The position numbers and the translations under genes are program-made. This document shows positions 33,280 through 40,990 of a stretch of 64,000 nt of DNA, in pieces; the stretch's first letter is position 1; each line of letters opens with the position of its first letter. Source of the DNA: Salinibacterium hongtaonis (lineage in GTDB: Bacteria > Actinomycetota > Actinomycetes > Actinomycetales > Microbacteriaceae); contig NZ_CP026951.1 of assembly GCF_003065485.1 (NCBI RefSeq), positions 2,480,001 to 2,544,000 on the forward strand, in the 5' to 3' direction. The notes below the pieces were generated by a model. That model worked only from the letters and a program-made list of their open reading frames with translations, was not told the origin of the DNA and did not search any database.

Positions 33280-34740
33280 ATGTGCGGCATCGTCGGCATC
33301 GTCTCTTCTGAGCCTGCCAACCAACTCGTTTATGACAGCCTTCTCTTGCTGCAGCACCGCGGGCAAGACTCAACAGGAATCGCCACCGCCGACGGTTCGA
33401 TGTTTCACTCTCACAAGGCCAAGGGCCAGGTGCGGGAGGCATTCCGCACGCGAGACATGCGCGCCCTGCCCGGAACCATGGGTCTCGGCCACGTGCGCTA
33501 CGCCACGAAGGGCGAAGCATCCAACGAGCAGGAGTCTCAGCCGTTCTACGTGAACGCGCCGTACGGCATCATGCTCGTGCACAACGGCAACCTCACCAAC
33601 ACGCGTGAGCTCACGAGCGAGCTCTTTCACATCGACCGCCGCCACCTCAACACGACGTCAGACACCGAGTTGCTCGTCAACGTTCTGGCCCACGAGTTGC
33701 AGGAGCAGATCACGGGCAGCGAGGAGCTGAACCCCGACCAGGTCTTCGCCGCGGTGAGCAGGCTTCACCAGCGCGTCGAAGGCTCCTACGCGGCCATCGC
33801 GATGATTGCCGGAAAAGGTCTGCTGGCGTTCCGTGACCCGTTCGGCATCCGCCCCCTCGTGCTCGGCCGACGCGTTTCTGGCCTGGTGGGCACCGAGTGG
33901 GTCGTCGCCTCTGAATCGCTCGTCCTCGAAAGCGGCGGTTACGAAATCGTTCGAGACGTTGCCCCCGGCGAGGCGATTTTCATCTCGCTCGATGGCGAAA
34001 TGGTGTCGCAGCAGTGTGCCGCGAACCCGCGCCTGGTGCCGTGCTCGTTCGAATACGTGTATCTGGCCCGCCCCGACTCGATCATGAACGGCATTTCGGT
34101 CTACGAGGCCAGGCTACGGCTGGGCAACCGCCTCGCCGACACCATCGCCAAGCACACCCCGCTCGGCGACATCGACGTTGTCATGCCCATCCCCGACTCG
34201 TCGCGCCCTGCCGCAATGCAGGTCGCCCAAAAGCTCGGCGTCGAATACCGCGAGGGCTTCTACAAGAACCGTTACGTTGGTCGCACCTTCATCATGCCCG
34301 GCCAGGCTCAGCGCAAGAAGAGCGTGAAGCAAAAGCTCAACGCGATGGGCAGCGAATTCCGCGGCAAGAACATCCTCATCGTTGACGACTCGATCGTTCG
34401 CGGCACGACCTCCAAGGAGATCGTGGAGATGGCCCGCCAGGCCGGTGCCAACAAGGTGACCTTCACCTCGGCGGCCCCGCCCGTTCGATACCCCCACGTC
34501 TACGGCATCAACATGCCGTCTCGACTTGAGCTCGTGGCCCACGGTCGCAAGATTCCCGAGATCAACCGGGAGCTCGGCTCGGACAACCTGATCTACCAGG
34601 AGGTCGCCGACATGCAGGCGGCGATTCTCGAGGGATCTGGTGTGACGGAGCTGGAAATGAGCTGCTTCACGGGCGAGTACGTGACGGGCACCGTGAGCGA
34701 AGAGTACCTGCGCTGGGTGGAGCAGAACCAGCTCAGCTAG
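33280..34740 (+). CDS. purF: Amidophosphoribosyltransferase
   Basis: A 486-residue enzyme that commits PRPP to purine synthesis. The mature protein would start with Cys-2 (MCGIVGIVSS), the glutaminase nucleophile, so there is no propeptide as in the Bacillus enzyme. The PRPP loop ILIVDDSIVRGTTSKEIV is near residue 365. The start was set at the first Met-Cys. It is divergent from purM. Confidence 0.96.
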   Translation: MCGIVGIVSSEPANQLVYDSLLLLQHRGQDSTGIATADGSMFHSHKAKGQVREAFRTRDMRALPGTMGLGHVRYATKGEASNEQESQPFYVNAPYGIMLVHNGNLTNTRELTSELFHIDRRHLNTTSDTELLVNVLAHELQEQITGSEELNPDQVFAAVSRLHQRVEGSYAAIAMIAGKGLLAFRDPFGIRPLVLGRRVSGLVGTEWVVASESLVLESGGYEIVRDVAPGEAIFISLDGEMVSQQCAANPRLVPCSFEYVYLARPDSIMNGISVYEARLRLGNRLADTIAKHTPLGDIDVVMPIPDSSRPAAMQVAQKLGVEYREGFYKNRYVGRTFIMPGQAQRKKSVKQKLNAMGSEFRGKNILIVDDSIVRGTTSKEIVEMARQAGANKVTFTSAAPPVRYPHVYGINMPSRLELVAHGRKIPEINRELGSDNLIYQEVADMQAAILEGSGVTELEMSCFTGEYVTGTVSEEYLRWVEQNQLS

Positions 34741-34743
34741 AGC

Positions 34744-35178
34744 CTAGGGCTGGTCGGTGCCGTGCTCTGGCTCGCGCACGCTCTCGTGCTCGACCGTGAG
34801 TTGGCGCGCCCGCTTGCTCGAACGACGGTCGAGCAGGAGCCCCACAAGCGCACCGAGAGCGATGCCGGCGGGAATGCAGAAGATCGAGAGATACCCGAGC
34901 ATCGCGGGGAATCCGACGAGCGGGTCGATCTCGAACGCCGTCGTGAGAATGAGCGCAACGATAAAGCCGACGAGGCCACCGAGCACGAGGAACACGGGAA
35001 TGCGGGGCGCGCGCCGAATGCTCAGCTGCTGCACCTCCACAACGGGCTCGATGTCGACCGCGCCACCGACCGGGATATCGGGATGGCCGACCGTGCTGGG
35101 CTGGCCGAGGTCCGTGTGCTGCGCGGGGCTCGTGGGGCTGTCGCCCTCTGCGTGCTGACCGGCGGTGTTCTCACTCAT
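34744..35178 (-). CDS. Two-helix membrane protein (hypothetical)
   Basis: A 144-residue protein. Residues 1-55 are hydrophilic and Ser/Glu/Gly-rich, followed by two membrane helices (RIPVFLVLGGLVGFIVALIL and LSIFCIPAGIALGALVGLLL) and a basic tail with LLDRRSSKRARQL. The ATG at 35178 begins the hydrophilic part. It converges with purF. Similar proteins lie beside purF in related actinobacteria. Function unknown. Confidence 0.75.
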   Translation of the reverse strand: MSENTAGQHAEGDSPTSPAQHTDLGQPSTVGHPDIPVGGAVDIEPVVEVQQLSIRRAPRIPVFLVLGGLVGFIVALILTTAFEIDPLVGFPAMLGYLSIFCIPAGIALGALVGLLLDRRSSKRARQLTVEHESVREPEHGTDQP

Positions 35179-35230
35179 ACGTCTATTCTCCCCGACCGCA
35201 GCATCCGTGATCGCCGTGAATGTGCGATTG

Positions 35231-35590
35231 CTAGTGCCAGGCGAGAGGGAGCAGCGCCGAGAGGTCGGCGCGGGTTCCGGATGCTGACACGCGCGCGTCA
35301 GCGAGGGCGTCGGCCCACGAGACTCCACCCGTAGCGAGGGCGATCCATGTGGCCGGGGCCATCTCGATCACATTGGGCGGGGTTCCCCTGGTGTGGGTGG
35401 GCCCCTCGACGCACTGCACGGCACCGAACGGAGGCACCCGCACCTCGACAGTGGGCCCGGGCGCGGCATCCGTGAGCACCTGGAGCAGGTAGCGCGTTGC
35501 CGTCGCAATCGTCTCCCGGTCGGCGGCGCCCTCGAGAGCCTGACGCACGGCATGCGCCCCGATGTGAGTCTGGATGCGGGGCTTAGCCAT
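35231..35590 (-). CDS. Sterol-carrier-family protein
   Basis: A 119-residue protein ending GVSWADALADARVSASGTRA, with RVPPFGAVQC and PATWIALATG, the pattern of actinobacterial sterol carrier (SCP-2-like) proteins that bind hydrophobic ligands. In mycobacteria a related gene also lies beside purF (Rv0807). Its link to purine synthesis is only positional. Family is moderately sure. Confidence 0.75.
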   Translation of the reverse strand: MAKPRIQTHIGAHAVRQALEGAADRETIATATRYLLQVLTDAAPGPTVEVRVPPFGAVQCVEGPTHTRGTPPNVIEMAPATWIALATGGVSWADALADARVSASGTRADLSALLPLAWH

Positions 35591-35646
35591 GGATGCAACG
35601 CTAGCAAGGCACCTGCCGCCATTGTTGTGGATGCCACACTGGCTGT

Positions 35647-35955
35647 ATGGATGCCGCCGCCAACTACTTGACCGCCGACCTAGAGCCGCTCAAGGCGTCT
35701 CGGATTGTCTCTGCGTGGCATTGGGCCGTTGCCGCTGTTGAGGTCGCGCTGGGCTTTGGCGATGGAATTGCCCCCGCCGACCTCGTCGTTCGCCGTATCG
35801 ACACGGGCCGTGAGGTGTTGCGCACGCGCGCTGATGTCGGCTCGCCCGACTTCTTGCTCGACGAGGTTCGCCGCGATCTGGCCACGAAGACGGTCGATGA
35901 CTTCATCGCGGAATGGCGACTGCGTGACGCTGACCCCGAGGCTCCCGCCGCCTGA
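35647..35955 (+). CDS. Conserved hypothetical protein (102 residues)
   Basis: A small acidic soluble protein (RIVSAWHWAVAAVEVALGFG, then RRIDTGREVLRTRADVGSPD and a helical C-terminal half with TVDDFIAEWR). No motif is recognised. It lies 89 bases before purD on the same strand and diverges from the sterol-carrier gene. Codon use matches neighbours, so it is probably a real gene. Confidence 0.7.
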   Translation: MDAAANYLTADLEPLKASRIVSAWHWAVAAVEVALGFGDGIAPADLVVRRIDTGREVLRTRADVGSPDFLLDEVRRDLATKTVDDFIAEWRLRDADPEAPAA

Positions 35956-36044
35956 CCTTCGCGCCCCATGGGGTGTGACCTCGCGAGTCGCGCGTGCCCG
36001 GTAGTCCGTGGCACGGGCCCACGGCCGACCGGTACTCTGGCAGG

Positions 36045-37304
36045 GTGAAAATTCTTGTACTCGGCTCCGGTGCCCGCGAGCACGCCATCGTAACGGCCTT
36101 GCTTGCGGAGGATGCCGCGCACGAGATCATCGCCGCCCCGGGCAACGCCGGCATCGCCGCCGATGTTCCCGTAATTCACCTTGACCCCACAAACCCGACC
36201 GTTGTGGCCGACTTTGCCGTCGACAACAACATCGAGCTGGTCGTCATCGGCCCCGAGGCTCCGCTCGTCGCGGGCGTGGCCGACCGGGTGCGCCAGGCTG
36301 GCATCGCCGTCTTTGGCCCCGGCAAGGCCGCGGCACAGCTTGAGGGCAGCAAGACATTCGCCAAGCGCATCATGGAGGCGGCAGGGGTTCCGACCGGCCG
36401 TGCGGCCCGCGCCGGCACCCTCGACGAGGCCATCGACGCGATCGACGAGTTCGGTGCCCCCTACGTGATTAAGGCCGATGGCCTGGCGGCGGGCAAGGGT
36501 GTTCTTGTAACCGCCGACCGCGATGCCGCCATTGCCCACGCCGAGTTTTACCTGGGCCAGGGCAGCGTGCTCATCGAGGAGTTTCTTGACGGCCAAGAAG
36601 TTTCGCTCTTCTTCTTCTCCGACGGGCACGATGTTTTGCCCCTCAGCCCTGCCCAGGATTACAAGCGCCTCGGCGACGGTGACGCCGGCCCCAACACGGG
36701 CGGCATGGGCGCCTACTCCCCCCTGCCGTGGCTCCCCAACACGTTCGTCGATGAGGTCATCGAGACGATCGCCGTGCCGACCGTGCGCCAGCTCGCTGCT
36801 GAGCAGACGCCGTTTATCGGCCTGCTCTATTGCGGCCTCATCATCACCGACAAGGGCATTCGGGTCATCGAATTCAATGCCCGGTTCGGCGACCCTGAGA
36901 CGCAGGTGGTGCTGCCCCGCCTCATCACCCCACTCAGCGCCCTGCTCTTTGCCGCATCGACGGGCGGGCTCGGGCTGCTGCCCCGCCCCGAGTTCTCGCC
37001 GGAGGTCGCGGTGACGGTGGTCGTGGCGAGCGAGGGCTACCCCGAGACTCCGATCACCGGCCGCGTCATCACCGGAATCGACGACGCCCTCGCTATCGAC
37101 GGCGTCACCATCGCCCACGCCGCCACGGCTCGCACGGGCGATGACTTTGTTTCGACGGGCGGACGAGTGCTCAGCGTTGTTGCCCGCGGCGCAGACTTCG
37201 CCGATGCCCGCGACCGCGTCTACCGGGCCGTCGACGCCATCCAGCTCGAGGGCGAGCAGCACCGCACCGATATCGCTCTGCGGGTCGTGGAGCCCAGCGC
37301 ATGA
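36045..37304 (+). CDS. purD: Phosphoribosylamine-glycine ligase (GAR synthetase)
   Basis: A 419-residue ATP-grasp enzyme that joins glycine to phosphoribosylamine. It starts [19 protein letters not shown] and has [15 protein letters not shown], the ATP-grasp core [17 protein letters not shown] and [15 protein letters not shown] 36045 directly precedes this. A -10-like TACTCT at 36033-36038 would give an almost leaderless transcript. It is translationally coupled to purC by ATGA. Confidence 0.96.
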   Translation: MKILVLGSGAREHAIVTALLAEDAAHEIIAAPGNAGIAADVPVIHLDPTNPTVVADFAVDNNIELVVIGPEAPLVAGVADRVRQAGIAVFGPGKAAAQLEGSKTFAKRIMEAAGVPTGRAARAGTLDEAIDAIDEFGAPYVIKADGLAAGKGVLVTADRDAAIAHAEFYLGQGSVLIEEFLDGQEVSLFFFSDGHDVLPLSPAQDYKRLGDGDAGPNTGGMGAYSPLPWLPNTFVDEVIETIAVPTVRQLAAEQTPFIGLLYCGLIITDKGIRVIEFNARFGDPETQVVLPRLITPLSALLFAASTGGLGLLPRPEFSPEVAVTVVVASEGYPETPITGRVITGIDDALAIDGVTIAHAATARTGDDFVSTGGRVLSVVARGADFADARDRVYRAVDAIQLEGEQHRTDIALRVVEPSA

Positions 37305-38146
37305 GCATTGACCTGTCGGCCGATGGCTGGCAGCACGCATACTCCGGCAAGGTGCGCGACCTCTATGACCGTGCGGATCAGCCCGACCGGATGCTCGTGG
37401 TCGCCAGCGACCGTGTGAGCGCCTTCGATCACGTGCTTGAGCCGGGCATCCCGGGCAAGGGCGCTCTCCTCACGACGCTGACCCGCTGGTGGTTCGACCG
37501 CCTCGACGTGCCCAACCATCTCGTGGATGGGCCGGTGCCTGAGGCCGTCGCCGAGCGGGCGATGCTCGTAAAAAAGCTGGACATGTTCCCGGTCGAATGC
37601 GTTGTGCGCGGCTACCTCACGGGCAGCGGTTGGAAGGAATACCAGGCGACCCAAAGCGTGTGCGGCGTTGACCTGCCCGCAGGCCTCGCCGACGGCGACC
37701 GCCTGCCGGAGCCGATCTATACCCCCGCCTGGAAGGCACCGCTCGGCGAACACGACGAGAACATCAGCTTCGAGCGCACCGTCGAATTGGTGGGGGCAGA
37801 CACCGCTGCGGCGCTTCGCGATCTTTCTCTGCAGATCTTTGCCGCGGCGTCCGCCATTGCCGAAGAACGCGGCGTGATTCTGGCCGATACCAAGTTCGAG
37901 TTCGGCGCCGACAGCGACGGGCAGATTACCCTCGGCGATGAGGTCTTGACCTCGGACAGCAGCCGTTATTGGGATGCCGAGCTGTATGCAGCAGGCGACC
38001 GCGCCTCGAGCTTCGACAAGCAGATCGTGCGCGACTGGCTCGCCGCCCACTGGGACCTCCACGGCACTCCCCCCGTGCTGCCGCCCGACATCATCGAGCG
38101 CACATCGGCTCGATATCGGGAACTCATCGAAAGGCTCACCGCGTGA
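37301..38146 (+). CDS. purC: Phosphoribosylaminoimidazole-succinocarboxamide synthase
   Basis: A 281-residue enzyme that attaches aspartate to CAIR. Features are [11 protein letters not shown] at the start, [20 protein letters not shown], and the late motif [14 protein letters not shown]. The start overlaps the purD stop (ATGA), and its own stop overlaps the next gene. Confidence 0.96.
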   Translation: MSIDLSADGWQHAYSGKVRDLYDRADQPDRMLVVASDRVSAFDHVLEPGIPGKGALLTTLTRWWFDRLDVPNHLVDGPVPEAVAERAMLVKKLDMFPVECVVRGYLTGSGWKEYQATQSVCGVDLPAGLADGDRLPEPIYTPAWKAPLGEHDENISFERTVELVGADTAAALRDLSLQIFAAASAIAEERGVILADTKFEFGADSDGQITLGDEVLTSDSSRYWDAELYAAGDRASSFDKQIVRDWLAAHWDLHGTPPVLPPDIIERTSARYRELIERLTA

Positions 38147-38613
38147 CCCCCGCCGAATGGACCGAAATCACCGTACGTCGCCTGCCATTCGAGCACGCTG
38201 ATTCGACGCTTCTGCACTCGGCGCAGCGAGCCGAGATCGCATCGGTCTATGGCAGGGATGACTCTGAGCCGGGCGAACCGGCGACGGCCGAAAACGTGTC
38301 TGCGTTTGTGGTGGCCTATACCGATGGCATGCCCTCCGGATGCGGTGGCCTGCGAGCGGTGAGTGACACCGTGACCGAGATCAAGCGCATGTATGTGACG
38401 CCCGCACATCGCGGCAGCGGTGCCAGCCGTGCCATCCTCGTCGAACTCGAGACGATTGCCCGCGAGCAGGGCGCCACCCGGCTTGTGCTCGAAACCGGGG
38501 ACCGCCTGCCCGCCGCCATGCGCTTCTACGAGCGGGAGGGCTTCACCCGCATTGAGAACTTTGGGCCATACGCCGGGGTCGATGCCAGCGTTTGCTTCGG
38601 AAAAACGCTCTAG
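38143..38613 (+). CDS. GNAT family N-acetyltransferase
   Basis: A 156-residue acetyltransferase with GTG start overlapping the purC stop (GTGA). It has the GNAT core with strand-helix RMYVTPAHRGSGASRAILVE (acetyl-CoA loop RGSGASR) and LETGDRLPAAMRFYEREGF. The substrate is unknown; the tight coupling to purC may be only transcriptional. Confidence 0.85.
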   Translation: MTPAEWTEITVRRLPFEHADSTLLHSAQRAEIASVYGRDDSEPGEPATAENVSAFVVAYTDGMPSGCGGLRAVSDTVTEIKRMYVTPAHRGSGASRAILVELETIAREQGATRLVLETGDRLPAAMRFYEREGFTRIENFGPYAGVDASVCFGKTL

Positions 38614-38626
38614 CCGCCGGGGCGCT

Positions 38627-38682
38627 GGTTAGCGCGGAGCGCTGGTTAGCGCGGAGCGCTGGTTAGCGCGGAGCGCTAGTTA
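38627..38682. repeat. Three tandem 17-base repeats ending at a stop codon
   Basis: The unit GGTTAGCGCGGAGCGCT is exact at 38627-38643, 38644-38660 and 38661-38677. A diverged fourth unit follows and carries the TAA stop (complement of 38680-38682) of the flavoprotein gene. The design is the same as at 5480-5521: a gene's last codons and stop duplicated into the gap. Confidence 0.95.
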
Positions 38683-40053
38683 GTGCGGGCCGAACACGAA
38701 GGTTCCGCTCGGATCCCATTCTTCGCGCAGCGAGGAGAGTTTCGCCGCCGTCGCCGAGGGCCAGGCCTTGACGAACTCTGCACGACTGGCGGGATCCCCC
38801 ACAAAGTTGATCGTTGTTTCTGGCGCGGTCCACTCAGCCACGGCAGCCCGGATGCCGCCCATGACCTGCGGCAGCACCGTCTCGAACAGATCGGGAACGG
38901 GCGCTCCGATGACCGTCATTGTGTAGAGCGCGCCGCGCCCGCCGACGGCGGAGCCCTCAACCGTGTCTGCCGCGGTCGCCGACCCGAGGTGCCGAACCTC
39001 GACCGCCATGAGAGGAAGCTGTGATCCGGGGCCGACGCTCGCCAGAAGGGTATCGGCGAAGCGGTCGTCAAGCCGCCCGAGCAGGAGCCCGTCGCTCCAC
39101 GCGGGCGCGGGGGCTTCCGGGTCGGAGTGGATGAGCTTGAGCTGTGACGTGGGCAGGATTCCCACGGCGTCGATAAGCGGGGTGGCCAGGGATCTGAGGG
39201 GCGCGACGAGTCGTTCCCCTTCGTCGGCGTCACCGGGAAAGGCAAAGCGCAGGCTCACCACCGTTTTGCCGCGCAGCGGTTCGGGGATGACGTCGAGCGG
39301 CGGCATGTTGAGAAGTGCCACCGAGGTAGTGACGGCGTCTGGTGCCGTTTCTGTCCAGGTCACCCAGCTGCGCAGAACATGGTCGATGTCGCCGGTATCG
39401 AAGAAGAGCGCGCCCCCATAGACGGTTGCAAGGTCGACGAGCGCAAGCTCGACCGAAGTCACCACTCCGAAACCGCCCTTGCCCCCGCGCAGCGCCCACA
39501 AGAGGTCGGGATGCTCGTCGGCACTCGCGCGCACGATGTCGCCAGCCGCGGTCACGACCTCGAACGAGCGCACGTAGTCGGAGCTGAACCCGTGGCTCCG
39601 GGCGAGCGGGCCGAGCCCCCCGCCCAGGAGATAGCCGACGACTCCGACTGTCGGTGACGACCCGGGGATAGCGGTCAGTCCGTGTGCTGCTGCGGCATCC
39701 TGGACATCCGCCCACGTCGCACCGGCGGCGACCGTGGCGGTGCGCGCCTGCTCATCAATCGTGACGTCCGTCATTCGCCGCGTCGTAATGAGCATGCCGT
39801 CGGTGATCGAGGAGTGCGTGCCGTGGCCGGTAGCGAAGACACGCACGGGGAGTTCGTGGTCCACGGCGAAGCGAACGGCACGTGAAACGTCGCGGGGGTT
39901 TGCGGCCCCGACCACAACGTCGGGGGCCTGAGGGTAGGCGAGGTTGAAGCCGGTCACTTCGGCGGCGTAACCATCGTCATGGGGGAGCATCACGGGGCCG
40001 TCGATCGTTGTGGCGAGCGCGGCGACAGAATCAGCGTCGATGGGTAGTGACAT
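38680..40053 (-). CDS. FAD-linked oxidase, berberine-bridge-enzyme-like
   Basis: A 457-residue flavoprotein. Residues about 45-215 are the PCMH/FAD_binding_4 fold (RVFATGHGTHSSITDGMLIT, then GVVGYLLGGGLGPLARSHGF); the C-terminal end has the BBE domain (INFVGDP). A His occurs in GHGTHS, but the Cys of bicovalent BBE enzymes is not seen, so at most one covalent link is likely. The family oxidises sugars, alcohols or alkaloids. The neighbour is a tandem-repeat gap on one side and a VOC gene on the other. Substrate unknown. Confidence 0.85.
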   Translation of the reverse strand: MSLPIDADSVAALATTIDGPVMLPHDDGYAAEVTGFNLAYPQAPDVVVGAANPRDVSRAVRFAVDHELPVRVFATGHGTHSSITDGMLITTRRMTDVTIDEQARTATVAAGATWADVQDAAAAHGLTAIPGSSPTVGVVGYLLGGGLGPLARSHGFSSDYVRSFEVVTAAGDIVRASADEHPDLLWALRGGKGGFGVVTSVELALVDLATVYGGALFFDTGDIDHVLRSWVTWTETAPDAVTTSVALLNMPPLDVIPEPLRGKTVVSLRFAFPGDADEGERLVAPLRSLATPLIDAVGILPTSQLKLIHSDPEAPAPAWSDGLLLGRLDDRFADTLLASVGPGSQLPLMAVEVRHLGSATAADTVEGSAVGGRGALYTMTVIGAPVPDLFETVLPQVMGGIRAAVAEWTAPETTINFVGDPASRAEFVKAWPSATAAKLSSLREEWDPSGTFVFGPH

Positions 40054-40089
40054 GGCGCGAGGTTAGCGCGCGGATCGGGCTTCTCACTA

Positions 40090-40102
40090 GGGGAATATCC
40101 CC
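40090..40102. promoter_or_regulatory. Palindrome upstream of the VOC gene
   Basis: GGGGA-ATA-TCCCC is a perfect 5-base dyad just before the larger ATAGTTGT dyad. It may be a second regulator site in the divergent promoter. Confidence 0.4.
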
Positions 40103-40108
40103 CATGAT

Positions 40109-40128
40109 ATAGTTGTTGCTACAACTAT
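40109..40128. promoter_or_regulatory. MarR-type operator over the VOC start codon
   Basis: ATAGTTGT-TGCT-ACAACTAT is a perfect 8-base dyad whose last two bases are the first bases of the ATG at 40127-40129. A TATAGT -10 box (40108-40113) lies within it, implying an almost leaderless transcript. The pattern fits MarR operators in front of catechol-dioxygenase-like genes, but no MarR gene is nearby. Confidence 0.6.
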
Positions 40129-40990
40129 GAACGCAAACATCCTCGCCTCTCAGACCGCCATGGGCGCGGTCAGCCTCAAGGTCGCCGACCTCGACTCCAT
40201 GATCGCGTTCTACCGCGACGGAGTCGGCCTCACGCTGCTCGCCCACGACGGCCCCAGCGCGGTGCTCGGTCGGCCGGGCAGCCCCGCGATCATCCTGGAG
40301 CATGCGGCGGAGCTCAAGCACGCACCCTCCACCTCGGCAGGGCTCTATCACACGGCATTTCTCTTCGACGAGAAGAGCGACCTCGCCTCATCGGTCTACT
40401 CGGTCGCCCGAGCCTACCCGCGCAACTTCACCGGCAGCTCCGATCACCTCGTGAGCGAGGCCTTCTACTTTAACGACCCAGAGGGCAACGGCGTCGAGCT
40501 CTACTGGGACCGCCCGCGCGACTCCTGGAAATGGCAGAACGGCTCCGTCGAGATGGGCACCGTCTACCTCGACCCCAACCGCTTCTTGCAGGAGAACCTC
40601 ACCGAGGCTGGCCTCAGCGCCGCAACGGTCGGAGACACGGCCGTCGGCCACGTTCACCTCAAGGTGGGCGACATCCAGACCGCCAAGCAGTTCTACGTCG
40701 ACACCGTCGGCTTCGAGATCACCATCGAATACGGCACGCAGGCCCTCTTTGTGAGCGCCGGCGGTTACCACCACCACGTCGGCATGAACACGTGGGAAAG
40801 CAACGGAGCTGGAGCCCGCACCCCCGCGCTGGGTCTCGGCCAGGTCGCCATCGAGGTCCCGTCGACGGATGATCTGGGCGCGCTCGGCGAGCGCCTCACC
40901 GCACGAGGCGTGCAGCAGGCGCACGACGGTCGCATGCTCACCTTCGCCGACCCGTGGGCCAACGAGATTCGGGTGACCGCCGCGGCCTAA
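40127..40990 (+). CDS. Two-domain VOC protein (catechol 2,3-dioxygenase / glyoxalase-like)
   Basis: A 287-residue protein with two vicinal-oxygen-chelate domains (about 10-130 and 170-285). Metal-ligand-like positions are H in SAGLYHTAFLF and E in EGNGVELYW for domain 1, and GHVHLKVGDI and ANEIRV for domain 2. It resembles the CatE-type 2,3-dioxygenases and quinone-detoxifying VOC proteins of Bacillus. It starts on a MarR-type dyad. The stop overlaps the next convergent gene's stop by 4 bases. Confidence 0.85.
   Translation: MNANILASQTAMGAVSLKVADLDSMIAFYRDGVGLTLLAHDGPSAVLGRPGSPAIILEHAAELKHAPSTSAGLYHTAFLFDEKSDLASSVYSVARAYPRNFTGSSDHLVSEAFYFNDPEGNGVELYWDRPRDSWKWQNGSVEMGTVYLDPNRFLQENLTEAGLSAATVGDTAVGHVHLKVGDIQTAKQFYVDTVGFEITIEYGTQALFVSAGGYHHHVGMNTWESNGAGARTPALGLGQVAIEVPSTDDLGALGERLTARGVQQAHDGRMLTFADPWANEIRVTAAA

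Noticed and set aside
35664-37340. 558-residue frame opposite purD
   Set aside because: Shadow of purD; its composition is unlike a real protein and it would cover two good genes.
38627-38682. Possible CRISPR-like array
   Set aside because: Units are 17 bases and directly joined without spacers; a slippage repeat explains them.
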